DNA from: Dehalococcoidales bacterium
GTDB lineage: Bacteria; Chloroflexota; Dehalococcoidia; Dehalococcoidales; UBA3254
Direction of reading: 5' to 3'
DNA: 28,005 bases
Assembly: GCA_028718465.1 (NCBI GenBank)
Contig: JAQULX010000002.1
Span: 1 to 28,005 of the forward strand
Shown: one piece after another, positions 1 through 7,679 of the stretch
Layout: each line of letters begins with the position of its first letter
Numbering within the stretch: position 1 is the first letter of the stretch
The notes under the pieces: generated by a model
What the model was told of the DNA's origin: nothing
What the model saw: the letters and a program-made list of their open reading frames with translations, nothing else
Database searches by the model: none
Position numbers and translations under genes: made by a program

Positions 1-1320
1 GTGAGGTCTAAGTATGCGGTCGTTACGGGAGTTCTCGAAGGCTCCAGCAGCCGAGGCAGAATATTGCAGTGAAATCTTATTATAGGAGGTTCTGGCTAAA
101 ACTCCGACATCGCGGCACTGGTTAACCCCCGGTTTTCCCAGCCCGTGCATGCCCAGTAATACCGCTTCCAACCTGCCGGCCTCGTGGGAGTAAGGGCCTC
201 TGATATACCCGCCTCCGACAACATGGACAATAGAGGTTATTTTGGAGGCAAATTCTCTCGCTAGCGCTTTTATCGTCCATTCCGGCACTCCGCATTTAGA
301 AGATGCCCACTCCGGAGTCTTGGGAACACCGTCTTCTTTGCCCAGAACGTAGTCCGCCAGTTTATCCAATCCCACAGTATGGGTTTTTACATATTCCTTG
401 TCATAGGTATCCTCAGTAAGCCACATATACACAATGGCCAGTTGCAAGGCTGCATCTGTATTGGGCAAAACAGGTATCCATTTATCAGCATGCACTGCAG
501 CTCCGTAGTTTAAGTCAGGACAAATATAGACCTGTTTGATGCCTACCTGCGACCAGAAGAAGCAAATAGAGGAGCCTGCCTGTCCGCCGCAGCCACCTGG
601 TGTAGTCTCAGGGTCACATCCCCAGAAAAGCAGCATTTCAGCGTTTTCGGTAATATCTTTGGCAGTATTCATAAATGGGTTCGCCTGACCGACATCTCCA
701 TAACCCCAGACGTGCATCGAGCCCCAATACCAGCCTTCCCAGCTATCCGGGTTTCTACACTGCTGGGTATATTCCCCCATTTTACTGAGCAACCAGGTTT
801 GACAACCATGAGGAGCATGCACTGTCTTACATTCAGCATGACCGTCCGCCTGGGCCAGGATAGCTGCCGGGCCGTATTGCTTCTGGATTCTTTTTATTTC
901 GTCAGCAATAAGAGTAGCAGCTTCATCCCAGGAGATTCTCTTATACTTGCTCTTGCCCCGGTTCTGGGTATTTCTTTCACCGTTGGGGTCCCAATCAATT
1001 CTCTGGAGAGGGTATTTGATGCGATTGGGAGAATAGGTTCGTTTCTTGTAACCTAACGAAAAACCCGTTGGCAACGATTTGTAGCTCGGTTCAAATGTTT
1101 TACCATTTCGCTTAAACGAATAGAGATTCAAATGTTCCTTGGGATATTTTGAATCAAAATGTAAAGGCCTGACTCTTACTATTTTCCCGTCTTTCACATC
1201 CACTGCGCAAGGCGCCCCTCCTCCCTCCAATCCCATAAGGCCAAGGGATTTATAGACTGTCGCATCTGCGATTTTGGGGAACTCAGCCGTTTGTTGTTTT
1301 TTGTTTATCTCTTCCTTCAT
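1..1320 (-). CDS. Molybdopterin oxidoreductase, transhydroxylase large-subunit-like (partial, 5' part)
   Basis: The frame is open from an ATG at 1320 to the window edge, giving the first 440 residues. GGAGGG lies 7 nt before the ATG. The family is DMSO-reductase-type Mo/W-bisPGD enzymes. From memory the closest relative is the large subunit of pyrogallol-phloroglucinol hydroxytransferase: shared stretches include NPDSWEGWYWGSMHVWG, the FWGCDPET segment and DKEY...ADYVLGKEDGVPKTPEWA. The N-terminus has no CxxC Fe-S motif, as in that subunit, whose clusters sit in a separate small subunit. The known reaction moves a hydroxyl group between phenols in anaerobic gallate breakdown. Substrate here is unproven; many Clostridia carry uncharacterised paralogues. 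There is no twin-arginine signal at the start, so it is probably cytoplasmic. The C-terminal half and any small-subunit gene lie outside the window. Confidence 0.85.
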   Translation of the reverse strand, partial: MKEEINKKQQTAEFPKIADATVYKSLGLMGLEGGGAPCAVDVKDGKIVRVRPLHFDSKYPKEHLNLYSFKRNGKTFEPSYKSLPTGFSLGYKKRTYSPNRIKYPLQRIDWDPNGERNTQNRGKSKYKRISWDEAATLIADEIKRIQKQYGPAAILAQADGHAECKTVHAPHGCQTWLLSKMGEYTQQCRNPDSWEGWYWGSMHVWGYGDVGQANPFMNTAKDITENAEMLLFWGCDPETTPGGCGGQAGSSICFFWSQVGIKQVYICPDLNYGAAVHADKWIPVLPNTDAALQLAIVYMWLTEDTYDKEYVKTHTVGLDKLADYVLGKEDGVPKTPEWASSKCGVPEWTIKALAREFASKITSIVHVVGGGYIRGPYSHEAGRLEAVLLGMHGLGKPGVNQCRDVGVLARTSYNKISLQYSASAAGAFENSRNDRILRPH

Positions 1321-1551
1321 TATGCTTCCCTCCTAATATTATCTTCGAAGACCCATGGATCCAGATATTCTTTTTAACTCCCACATTGGGTTTTAGCAAT
1401 TAATATGGGAATCGTTGGCGATGTTTCACGTTTAGATAAATACTAATGATAAAGGGTGACAACTAGACTGACAAACAAACGAGCAGAAGAATATATGTCC
1501 CTTGTCAATACGTATTAGTTCTTCTTATATTACGTATACAGGAGGGATAAA

Positions 1552-1785
1552 ATAATAGAATTTAAAGCGCCTGATTTCACTCGTAAGCTTCCTGACAATA
1601 ATACCTGTCTTGAGTGGCTTAAAAATCAGCTTTACCCTAAAGGTATAGAATGTCCTAATTGTAAGAAGATCACCAGACATCACAAGTCATCCACCAAACC
1701 CTACTGTATTTGCAATGTTTGCGGCGACCATGTCCACCCGACTACCGGATGCATTTTCCGGACCAAACTGGCTTACTATTCCTGA
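1552..1785 (+). pseudogene. IS1595-family transposase, N-terminal remnant
   Basis: The frame reads about 77 residues of the zinc-ribbon N-terminus typical of IS1595-family transposases: FTRKLPDNNTCLEWLKNQLYP, then ECPNC...YCICNVCGDHVHPTTGCIFR. A GGAGGG ribosome site precedes the frame, but the expected ATG is now ATA and the frame ends at a TGA right after the zinc ribbon. The DDE catalytic domain is absent. It is a dead fragment left by an insertion sequence, lying upstream of another decayed gene. Confidence 0.75.
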
Positions 1786-1876
1786 CTAAATTAGGACACC
1801 CTAAGGAGCAAAGTGGGATAACAATTAAACCGTTGACAAATAAGCTAAGAATGGGAACGTCACTACTGAACTAAAG

Positions 1877-1910
1877 CCATAGAATCAACCTGTTGAAGGT
1901 GATTCTATGG
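1877..1910. repeat. Inverted repeat / hairpin, 14-bp stem with one bulge
   Basis: CCATAGAATCAACCT pairs with AGGTGATTCTATGG with one unpaired base and a 5-nt loop. No T-run follows on either strand, so it is not a classic terminator. It sits between the IS1595 remnant and the WYL remnant and could be an IS end or an old leader structure. Confidence 0.6.
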
Positions 1911-1914
1911 CGAA

Positions 1915-2243
1915 ATGGAGACATATGAAATACGGGAGGATTTTAATACTGTAAAACTGCTAGATGAAGCCTGGGGGGGTGGATTTTGAGAATGAAATCG
2001 AAACAGTAAGGATGCGTTTTAAACCGATTTGCAGATGGATCCATAATAGAAACTCATTTACATCCTTTCCAAACAACTGAGATACAAGAAGATGGTTCCG
2101 TATTTAATTTTCTTTAAAGTTATGGATAGTGTTCGTTTCCACAGTTGGATCCTGGGATGGGATGGGATGACCTGATAGGGGTGCTTGAGCCGCATCCTAG
2201 ATATCGCAAAATCGCTGATAAATATTTATGCGTAGATTTCTAA
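1915..2243 (+). pseudogene. WYL-domain transcriptional regulator, degenerate C-terminal fragment
   Basis: Pieces of a WYL domain are spread over the three forward frames. They read METYEIREDFNTVKLLDEAW, then after a slip in a G7 run DFENEIETVRMRFKPICRWI, then HPFQTTEIQEDGSVFNF, SWILGW and finally VLEPHPRYRKIADKY. This is the usual order of the C-terminal half of HTH-WYL regulators (fG...V.lrF...w..Q.....DGs...WIL..G...VLeP..lr). Several frameshifts and stops show that it is dead, and the N-terminal HTH is missing. It is convergent with the MFS gene and its stop overlaps that gene's stop by a few bases. The assignment is by eye from family memory. Confidence 0.6.
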
Positions 2244-3655
2244 CTTCCCAACGAAGTCCGCTTGCCACTGAACAATGAAGCTAAAAAGCCTCCAAAGCAA
2301 GAGATAGCTAAAATCCCGAAAGCAATCCTGATGGCACCCAGGAAACTTGAATAATATTGAGGGGTGATTTCCACTCTACCAATAAAAACAGCCATAATTA
2401 CCACGATAATACCTATACCGAGCATCTGTCCGATTGATCTCATGGTGCTTACCGTTGCCGAGGCTACTCCATAGTATTTGGGAGCAATTGAACCCATGAT
2501 CGCATTGACATTCGGTGATGCGAATAAGGCAAAACCAATTCCCAGCAGGCCCAGGCTAACAAACACCTGAGCCAGCGAGGTCGTGTTGGTGAGGAAAATC
2601 AATGGAATCAGTCCAATGAACGTTAATGCCATGCCTATAGAGGTTACTATGTAAGGCTTCATTTTATCGGACAATCTTCCGGTAAAAGGAGAAAGAAGCG
2701 CCTGGAGAACCGGTTGGGTAACCATAACCAAACCGGACTGCTGCGGGGTTAGTCCTTTAATATATTGCAGGTACAAACTGACAAGAAACGAAACCCCAAA
2801 TAAAGCGCCGTTGCTGCTCAGGGATGCTATATTGGCCAAAATAAAGGTCCTATTGTTTTTAAAGATTCTTAAATCCATTATCGGGCTATGGGCAATTTTC
2901 TCCCACTTCAGAAAGATAAATGCTCCAGCTATTCCTATTAAGATAAAAATTACTCCCAGAGTATCAGGCAGAACAGAGAAGCCATACATCAAAGCAACCA
3001 GAGATAACCCATAAATAGCTGCTCCAAGATAATCAATTTTCTGACCCTTGCTCCCGCACCACTCCCCTTTGACTTTAAAAAGTATGAGCAAAATTGCCAG
3101 AAGTCCGGCCGCCAAAGTCACTATAAAAATGCTTCTCCACCCAAAATGTTCGGTTAATATTCCACCCAGGAATGGCCCGGTCGAGGATCCAAGATAAACG
3201 AAAGCAATATTGATTCCCAGCGCTCGACCTCGTTCTTCAGCTGGAAATCCGGCGGTTACCATCGCTGTATAATTAACTATAATCGCTGCAGCGCCGATCC
3301 CCTGGACTAAACGGCAGATGGTGAGCATCGTCGAAGAATTAGAAAAAAAGCAAATTGCTGACGTTGTGACATAAATGGCCAATCCATAAAGAAACATTCG
3401 CTTGATGCCCACAATATCAGCCAACCTGCCGAAAGGTATCGCGAAAACCGATTGGGGGAGAATATAAGCGGTGACAATCCAACTTAATTGAATAGCAGTA
3501 GCTCCGAATTCACGGCCTATTACCGGAAAAGCGATATTAAGAGATTGAGAAGTAAAGGACATAAAAAAGGCTGTGAGAGATACAGTTACAAGTATTATGA
3601 CTTTAACACTTTTCTTAATAGGAGCCGCTTTCGAGACAGTATTGTCTTGATCCAT
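2240..3655 (-). CDS. MFS drug-exporter-like transporter (DHA2/EmrB-QacA type)
   Basis: The 471-residue protein is almost wholly hydrophobic, with about 14 membrane spans, the size and pattern of the DHA2 (EmrB/QacA) branch of the major facilitator superfamily. The cytoplasmic loop after TM2 carries motif A as GRLADIVGIKRM. The antiporter-type glycine-rich segment GINIAFVYLGSSTGPFLGG follows in the fifth-helix region. The likely role is proton-driven export of drugs or metabolites across the cytoplasmic membrane; the substrate cannot be told. An AGAGG-type ribosome site precedes the ATG at 3655. It is a single gene facing away from the IS3 remnant and looks intact. The family is secure, the subfamily fairly so. 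Confidence 0.88.
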   Translation of the reverse strand: MDQDNTVSKAAPIKKSVKVIILVTVSLTAFFMSFTSQSLNIAFPVIGREFGATAIQLSWIVTAYILPQSVFAIPFGRLADIVGIKRMFLYGLAIYVTTSAICFFSNSSTMLTICRLVQGIGAAAIIVNYTAMVTAGFPAEERGRALGINIAFVYLGSSTGPFLGGILTEHFGWRSIFIVTLAAGLLAILLILFKVKGEWCGSKGQKIDYLGAAIYGLSLVALMYGFSVLPDTLGVIFILIGIAGAFIFLKWEKIAHSPIMDLRIFKNNRTFILANIASLSSNGALFGVSFLVSLYLQYIKGLTPQQSGLVMVTQPVLQALLSPFTGRLSDKMKPYIVTSIGMALTFIGLIPLIFLTNTTSLAQVFVSLGLLGIGFALFASPNVNAIMGSIAPKYYGVASATVSTMRSIGQMLGIGIIVVIMAVFIGRVEITPQYYSSFLGAIRIAFGILAISCFGGFLASLFSGKRTSLGS

Positions 3656-4080
3656 GATAAAACCTCTTCTAAAGCAATGCGATTACTTTGATTATCTTAC
3701 AGCCTTATATATGGTTAATACAAAATCCTGATGCCGAAAAGTTGGAGGCTAAACAATGATATTAACACCAAATACTGATGCCGATCAATAATTATTGCGA
3801 TTCTGATGTTATGGCTTCCTAGTGTCTTTTGTACAGCACAAAAGACACTAGAAGAATATTTCGATGAATCATAAAATTATCATTGTTGTTGTTGTGGTGG
3901 TTTTAATATCCTATTTCCCTCCGAAAGTTTGGCTCCGGCAAGATCTACCGGGGCCAAAACAATTTCAAAATTGTCATATTATATAATCACAGTGGGAATG
4001 GATGATCTTTCATTTGTTCCTCTTTTAGATTTAGCCTTGGTTCCACGACGCCAGGGCCAAACTATTTTCAACTCTTAAAC
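3656..4080. other. Intergenic region without a convincing gene
   Basis: Apart from the perfect hairpin at 3819-3851 no supported gene is seen. A 40-codon frame at 3864-3986 (plus strand) begins with a run of valines and isoleucines after MNHK, but it has no clear ribosome site and no recognisable family, so it is not called. Confidence 0.5.
3819..3851. repeat. Perfect 14-bp inverted repeat with 5-nt loop
   Basis: CTAGTGTCTTTTGT (3819-3832) is the exact reverse complement of ACAAAAGACACTAG (3838-3851), with loop ACAGC. No T-run follows on the minus strand; on the plus strand A/T-rich sequence follows only after AAGAA. It lies upstream of the MFS gene, about 170 bp before its start, so it could be an operator, the terminator of a lost gene or an IS relic. 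Confidence 0.7.
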
Positions 4081-4870
4081 TGATCTGCTCCCCGAAACGT
4101 GGTCCAAAAAGTAATGCGATTTTTAGAAATGGTAAAATAATTTGTTAAGGAGCTTAGCCATGAAGAAATCGTAGTTCACATCGGAACAAATAACCTTTGC
4201 CCTCAGGTAAGCTGAAGCAACTGGTAGCCGATCTAAGTCTGGATAAATAGATGCTCTATGACGTCTTGAAAAAAAACTTAAAGCCTGCTCAGTTTCGTGA
4301 ATACGGTCAGTTACTGCAGATCTGTTTTAAAGTTAGTCAGCGCCGGGTATGTCAACTGTTCCAGTGCCCCAGGTCATCTTACCGACGGAAGAGTACTCGC
4401 GATGAGTAGGCAGCCTTAAGAATGAAGATCCGGGATATTGCTTTTTCCAGGGTTAGTTATGGGTACCGGCGGACCAGGTGATATTGCGAAGAGAAAACTG
4501 GATGTAAATCATAAGCGAGTCGATCGGCTTTACAGACTGGAAGGATTAGGAATGCGTTCTAAGAGACCTCGCAGACATGTTACTAGTTGTTGGAGGATGG
4601 AATAGACCACGGCTACCCACACTAATGAAAGCTGGAGTATGGATTATATGAGTGATGCACTCTATAATGGGCAAAGAATATGACTCTTTTCGTTAGTCGA
4701 TAACCATACCCGTGAGAGTCTAGCGATAGAAGTAGATCAACGTCTGGATGGACAGCTAGTCGCTGAGGTACTGACGTTAGTAGCTTTAGAATGAAGGAAG
4801 CCTGAGAAGATCCGTGTAGATAATGGTCCGGAGTTTCCTTCCAAGAAACTGGACCAGGTGGAGTTAGATT
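4081..4870 (+). mobile_element. IS3-family insertion sequence, decayed and 3'-truncated
   Basis: The left end begins around TGATCTGCTCCCCGAAACG. An AAGGAG site precedes ATG 4160, where OrfA starts as MKKS, stop, FTSEQITFAL, stop: an OrfA of the IS3 type broken by nonsense changes. OrfB remains readable across frames: KKNLKPAQFREYGQL, then RDIAFSRVSYGYRR, then DVNHKRVDRLYRLEGLGMRSK, then NESWSMDYMSDAL (first Asp of the DDE triad) and RVDNGPEF (second Asp). The third, Glu-containing part and the right end are missing: the homology stops at about 4870, where the minus-strand backbone begins. The element cannot move. Its truncation marks a recombination boundary between the chromosome-like flank and the PRTRC backbone. 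Confidence 0.8.
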
Positions 4871-5220
4871 TCAGCCGGCCGGGGCTGGCCAACGTAAATT
4901 TCCACCCAGTCGTGTCCCATGGGTGCCTCAAGAGAAGCGGTGTATAGGTACGCCACAACTTCGGCATCGGTGCCCATTAGTTCCTCATTCTTGATAGCTT
5001 TCATGTTCTCGACCATCCGTTCTAGGGTGATCTCTTCTCGTATCCAGTCGGGAAGGGTATCTCCCCAACCTCCCGGCATTACTATGATAGGGTCTGTAAG
5101 CGAACCAACCAGATCGGATATCCAGCTGTCATTTTTTCGGTCAACTATTGCGGGTTTTGTGGCAGTTTCACACATTTCAATAATCTCATCCGGTTTTTCT
5201 ATATCCTCTTTTCCATTCAT
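4864..5220 (-). CDS. Hypothetical protein, 118 aa, last gene of the PRTRC operon
   Basis: The protein has no named domain. It is soluble and acidic, with the central motif VMPGGWGDTLPDWIREEITLE followed by TDAEVVAYLYTASLEAPM. I recall similar small proteins in backbones of plasmids and integrative elements, without a known role. The ATG at 5220 overlaps the end of the preceding gene by 4 nt, so it is translationally coupled. The stop lies 7 nt inside the IS3 homology boundary, so the last few residues (PRPAEI) may come from the IS and the original C-terminus may have been lost. It is probably the operon's last gene because of that truncation. Confidence 0.6.
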   Translation of the reverse strand: MNGKEDIEKPDEIIEMCETATKPAIVDRKNDSWISDLVGSLTDPIIVMPGGWGDTLPDWIREEITLERMVENMKAIKNEELMGTDAEVVAYLYTASLEAPMGHDWVEIYVGQPRPAEI

Positions 5221-5456
5221 AACATTCTCTCCATTTTAGATTCTTTAAAACCTTGGTCGCGGCGGATAGAGCCGCCGACTTTCTTTAATAATTCTCTAGC
5301 AGCCGGTGTATCGGGCATGATCGCGGCCTGATTTGAATGATGGCCGCTTCCCAGATGACCACACACGTGTATTGGGATATCAGCGGCCTTGAATGCCTTC
5401 ATCTGTTTTTCCAGTTTGCGGTTACTTCCCCCGAAATGTACCAACAGTTCATCCAT
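5217..5456 (-). CDS. Hypothetical protein, 79 aa
   Basis: This is a small basic protein with His/Cys-rich centre HVCGHLGSGHHSN and a C-terminal GGSIRRDQGF segment. No family is recognised. A single Cys and several His could bind metal, but there is no paired-cysteine motif. The start overlaps the upstream stop by 1 nt (TAATG) and its stop overlaps the next start by 4 nt. The tight packing supports a real gene in the PRTRC operon. Confidence 0.55.
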   Translation of the reverse strand: MDELLVHFGGSNRKLEKQMKAFKAADIPIHVCGHLGSGHHSNQAAIMPDTPAARELLKKVGGSIRRDQGFKESKMERML

Positions 5457-5740
5457 TAGTTATCCTCCAGCCAGTCTTTGACCTCTTCCAGTGTCTCGAA
5501 CTGATCTTCTACAAGAGGCATGATCTTCAACGTGTCCGGATCTATCGGGTTTATTCGCCAGTGTAATTTTGGAGTCTCACCGAACATATCGGTAAAGGCA
5601 TATGTAGAGCGAACCAGGAATGGATTGTGAGAGGTTTTTCCGTGTAGAAGCCTATATTCCACATCGTTGAAAAACCGTTTGTTCTCAGGTGTGAACCACT
5701 TGGGATGAGCTTCTTTAAGGTCCGTTAAGGTGATCGGCAT
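5456..5740 (-). CDS. Hypothetical protein, 94 aa
   Basis: The start is set at the ATG at 5740 (MPITLTDLKEAHPKWF) because AAGGAGG lies 9 nt upstream; an in-frame ATG 21 nt earlier lacks such a site. The protein carries many aromatic residues (KRFFNDVEYRLLHGK, LHWRINP) and an acidic C-terminus ending in DWLEDN. No known family is recognised. It overlaps the end of the preceding gene by 26 nt. Confidence 0.6.
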   Translation of the reverse strand: MPITLTDLKEAHPKWFTPENKRFFNDVEYRLLHGKTSHNPFLVRSTYAFTDMFGETPKLHWRINPIDPDTLKIMPLVEDQFETLEEVKDWLEDN

Positions 5741-6062
5741 TGGTAACTTCCTCCTTAGCATAAAAATCCGTGCAAATAGGGATTACTGACAAGCCGTCAT
5801 CGACCAGGAATATCTGGCAGCGACCATTCTTATAATTTCCTTCGACAGATAACAGACCGTAGGGTGCCATCTCATTGGAGGCGGCAACACGGGAAACCTT
5901 GGGGATCTTAAAAGCTTTGATTGCTTCCTGGATAGCCATACCCGGCCCCAATCCCATATCACAGGGGAGTGCACGCCACTCCATTCGCTCGATCATGGCG
6001 GCGATATCCCCCCGTTTATCACGGGTATATTCCTCTCCTACCTCAGTCCAAGTTCTTTTCAA
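5715..6062 (-). CDS. Hypothetical protein, 115 aa, TTG start
   Basis: Translation is placed at a TTG (6062) because a strong AAGGAGGT stands 9 nt upstream and no ATG is near; the next Met is well inside. The sequence begins KRTWTEVGEEYTRDKRGDIA and contains CDMGLGPGMAIQEAIKAF and a basic/hydrophobic middle (KVSRVAAS). No domain is recognised. It lies 18 nt after the small PRTRC-E-like gene in the same operon. Confidence 0.55.
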   Translation of the reverse strand: MKRTWTEVGEEYTRDKRGDIAAMIERMEWRALPCDMGLGPGMAIQEAIKAFKIPKVSRVAASNEMAPYGLLSVEGNYKNGRCQIFLVDDGLSVIPICTDFYAKEEVTNADHLNGP

Positions 6063-6080
6063 GGTTTTATTACCTCCTTC

Positions 6081-6362
6081 TCACAGCATTGGATTCATGC
6101 CGCTCTTGGGCACTATAGGTTTTGGCGGGGTGACTGTTCGGGTCGTAACGGGCACCGGCGGTGGATTCAGAGTGGTCACCGGATTCTTGGCGGATGTCTG
6201 CCATTTCTGGCTTGCCTGCGCCAGAAGGTTGGGCATGGCGTTGGCCACATCCAGGATGGAGCCGGCAACTTTGAAGAAGACCGGATCGGTGTTAGTCCGC
6301 TGAATCCCTACTGTGGCGGTGTTGTCCTTGTGAGTCACGATGATCTTGATTTCTTCAGGCAT
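6081..6362 (-). CDS. Small protein with Pro-rich tail, in PRTRC-E-like context
   Basis: Residues 1-50 read as a beta-strand pair plus helix (IKIIVTHKDNTATVGIQ, then AGSILDVANAMPNLLAQ). A low-complexity Pro/Thr/Val tail (residues 65-93) follows. The layout resembles PRTRC system protein E (short strand-rich head, helix, disordered tail), but no strong motif is shared and position differs: here it follows ThiF, whereas E usually comes first. GGGAGG precedes the ATG at 6362, which overlaps the ThiF stop by 8 nt. An unrelated small protein is equally possible. Confidence 0.5.
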   Translation of the reverse strand: MPEEIKIIVTHKDNTATVGIQRTNTDPVFFKVAGSILDVANAMPNLLAQASQKWQTSAKNPVTTLNPPPVPVTTRTVTPPKPIVPKSGMNPML

Positions 6363-7134
6363 TGGATTCCTCCCTTTCTAATTTCTTCCTGGTCATAACT
6401 TTTACGGTTTCCGGCGTGGCATACACTGGAGTCATGGTGCCGGCTTCCATATCAACATAGAGCTGAACCCAGGGGCAGGTACCCGCAATCAATCTGCGGA
6501 TAACCTCGATGGTAATGGCTGCCATCATCTGGTTGATGGTTGGTCCCTGCTCGGCGATCGCGGCGCAGTCAACTGTTACAGGCGGTGCCTGAGCCAATAT
6601 ATCCGGCCTCTGGATGGTCGGCAGGGGTAAGGTCAAGAATACGCCGCCGTTTTCTTTCTCGTAGTATTTTGGAGCGGAGCTCGAATTGCCGATCAGTACC
6701 TGGCCGAAGTTCTCTCCATTGCCTGCGTCAATCCACCAGTAATTGCTATTCTGATATGAGCCGGCTACTGATTTGAATTTAAGTTCGATATCTTTGCGTG
6801 CCTTACCATTGTCCACACATCCGATAAAAAGACCGCTAAAGTTGACCGGTGTCAGGCTGATGGGCACAGCACTGTAACCGATCGCGCGGCCATATTTTTG
6901 GGAGAGCCGGTAGGCCAGAGCCTCGCTTTTAACCTTGCCGAGATCTTCTCGGACGAAGTTCTGGCGGCCGAGGTTTCTTTCCTCCACCCGGTCGAAGTCG
7001 ACGAGCATTAGCTTAATATCCGGAGTCAGCATCCTGCAGAGTCCTTCGGCTACAAAGCCGCCGGTACCCCCGCAACCAACCATTGTCACGCCTCCTCTGT
7101 TTCTAACAAAGTGATTATTTAGGACATAATTCAT
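6355..7134 (-). CDS. PRTRC system ThiF family protein (E1-like adenylating enzyme)
   Basis: The 259-residue protein has the E1/ThiF Rossmann fold: nucleotide loop G20-C-G-G-T-G25, then LMLVDFDRVEERNLGRQNF with Asp46/Asp48, Asn54 and Arg57, and Lys69 in GKVKSEAL. These are the ATP-binding residues of ubiquitin-activating-type enzymes. GCVDN at 106-110 is the usual aspartate-containing strand. Cys191 in VDCAAIAEQ fits the position of the conserved Cys in PRTRC ThiF proteins. The family adenylates the C-terminus of a ubiquitin-like protein; the partner here is inferred to be the gene product at 9403-9747. The start overlaps the JAB stop by 4 nt (ATGA). Confidence 0.88.
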   Translation of the reverse strand: MNYVLNNHFVRNRGGVTMVGCGGTGGFVAEGLCRMLTPDIKLMLVDFDRVEERNLGRQNFVREDLGKVKSEALAYRLSQKYGRAIGYSAVPISLTPVNFSGLFIGCVDNGKARKDIELKFKSVAGSYQNSNYWWIDAGNGENFGQVLIGNSSSAPKYYEKENGGVFLTLPLPTIQRPDILAQAPPVTVDCAAIAEQGPTINQMMAAITIEVIRRLIAGTCPWVQLYVDMEAGTMTPVYATPETVKVMTRKKLEREESNA

Positions 7135-7679
7135 TCAAATACCTCACCAATCTCCACGTCGGCGTAATAGCCGTAGATACCGATTCGTACCAGAATCTCC
7201 TCACGCTCCGCCAGGAGACACCCTATGACCAGCGAGAGCCGGAAACCCTGCTCGTCGGCATTGTCATCACTGCTGAAGAATGGCGGGAGGGCGCCGTGGG
7301 TGTGGATATCCATGATGGTATTGGACATTACAGCATATTTGACCGACCCCGGTTCTCTTGTCTGATCAGGAATCTTCAGATGGTAACCATCTTCCCAGGC
7401 CACGGCCAGATAGGCTTCCCGGCCGGGATTGGCGAAAGCCACTGACAGGGCCAGGTCCAGAAATGTGCTGGGAATTTTGCCTTTCTTCATCTCAAACTTG
7501 CGCTCCAGGTAGGCGAGCCCTCTGATTTGAGCTTCGGAGATCTTGATAGTGGCATCCAACAGCTCGTTATGGCAGTGTAGAAAGACACCGTTTACGGCGA
7601 AAATGTAGTTGTAGATTATGCCATCCTCTCCCTGGAGACCGTCTTTGGTATTCAGAAGATACCCTACTGGTTTATTCAT
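7131..7679 (-). CDS. PRTRC system protein A, JAB/JAMM metallopeptidase
   Basis: The protein carries an intact JAMM zinc-peptidase core: H126-T-H128, seven residues, then S136-S-D-D139. The following ADEQGFRL stretch is characteristic of PRTRC protein A as I recall it. Upstream RGLAYLER and GKIPSTFLD also match the family pattern. JAB enzymes cleave after the C-terminal Gly of ubiquitin-like proteins; in this cassette the substrate is inferred to be the Ub-like protein at 9403-9747. It is coupled to both neighbours by 4-nt ATGA overlaps. It is of full family length, with no signal peptide. Confidence 0.9.
   Translation of the reverse strand: MNKPVGYLLNTKDGLQGEDGIIYNYIFAVNGVFLHCHNELLDATIKISEAQIRGLAYLERKFEMKKGKIPSTFLDLALSVAFANPGREAYLAVAWEDGYHLKIPDQTREPGSVKYAVMSNTIMDIHTHGALPPFFSSDDNADEQGFRLSLVIGCLLAEREEILVRIGIYGYYADVEIGEVFE

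Noticed and set aside
712..1056. 114-codon plus-strand frame
   Set aside because: Antisense to the molybdoenzyme, whose reading is continuous and family-consistent.
3864..3986. 40-codon plus-strand frame beginning MNHK followed by a Val/Ile run
   Set aside because: No ribosome site, no family, and a simple repeat (GTT/GTG run) explains the hydrophobic stretch.
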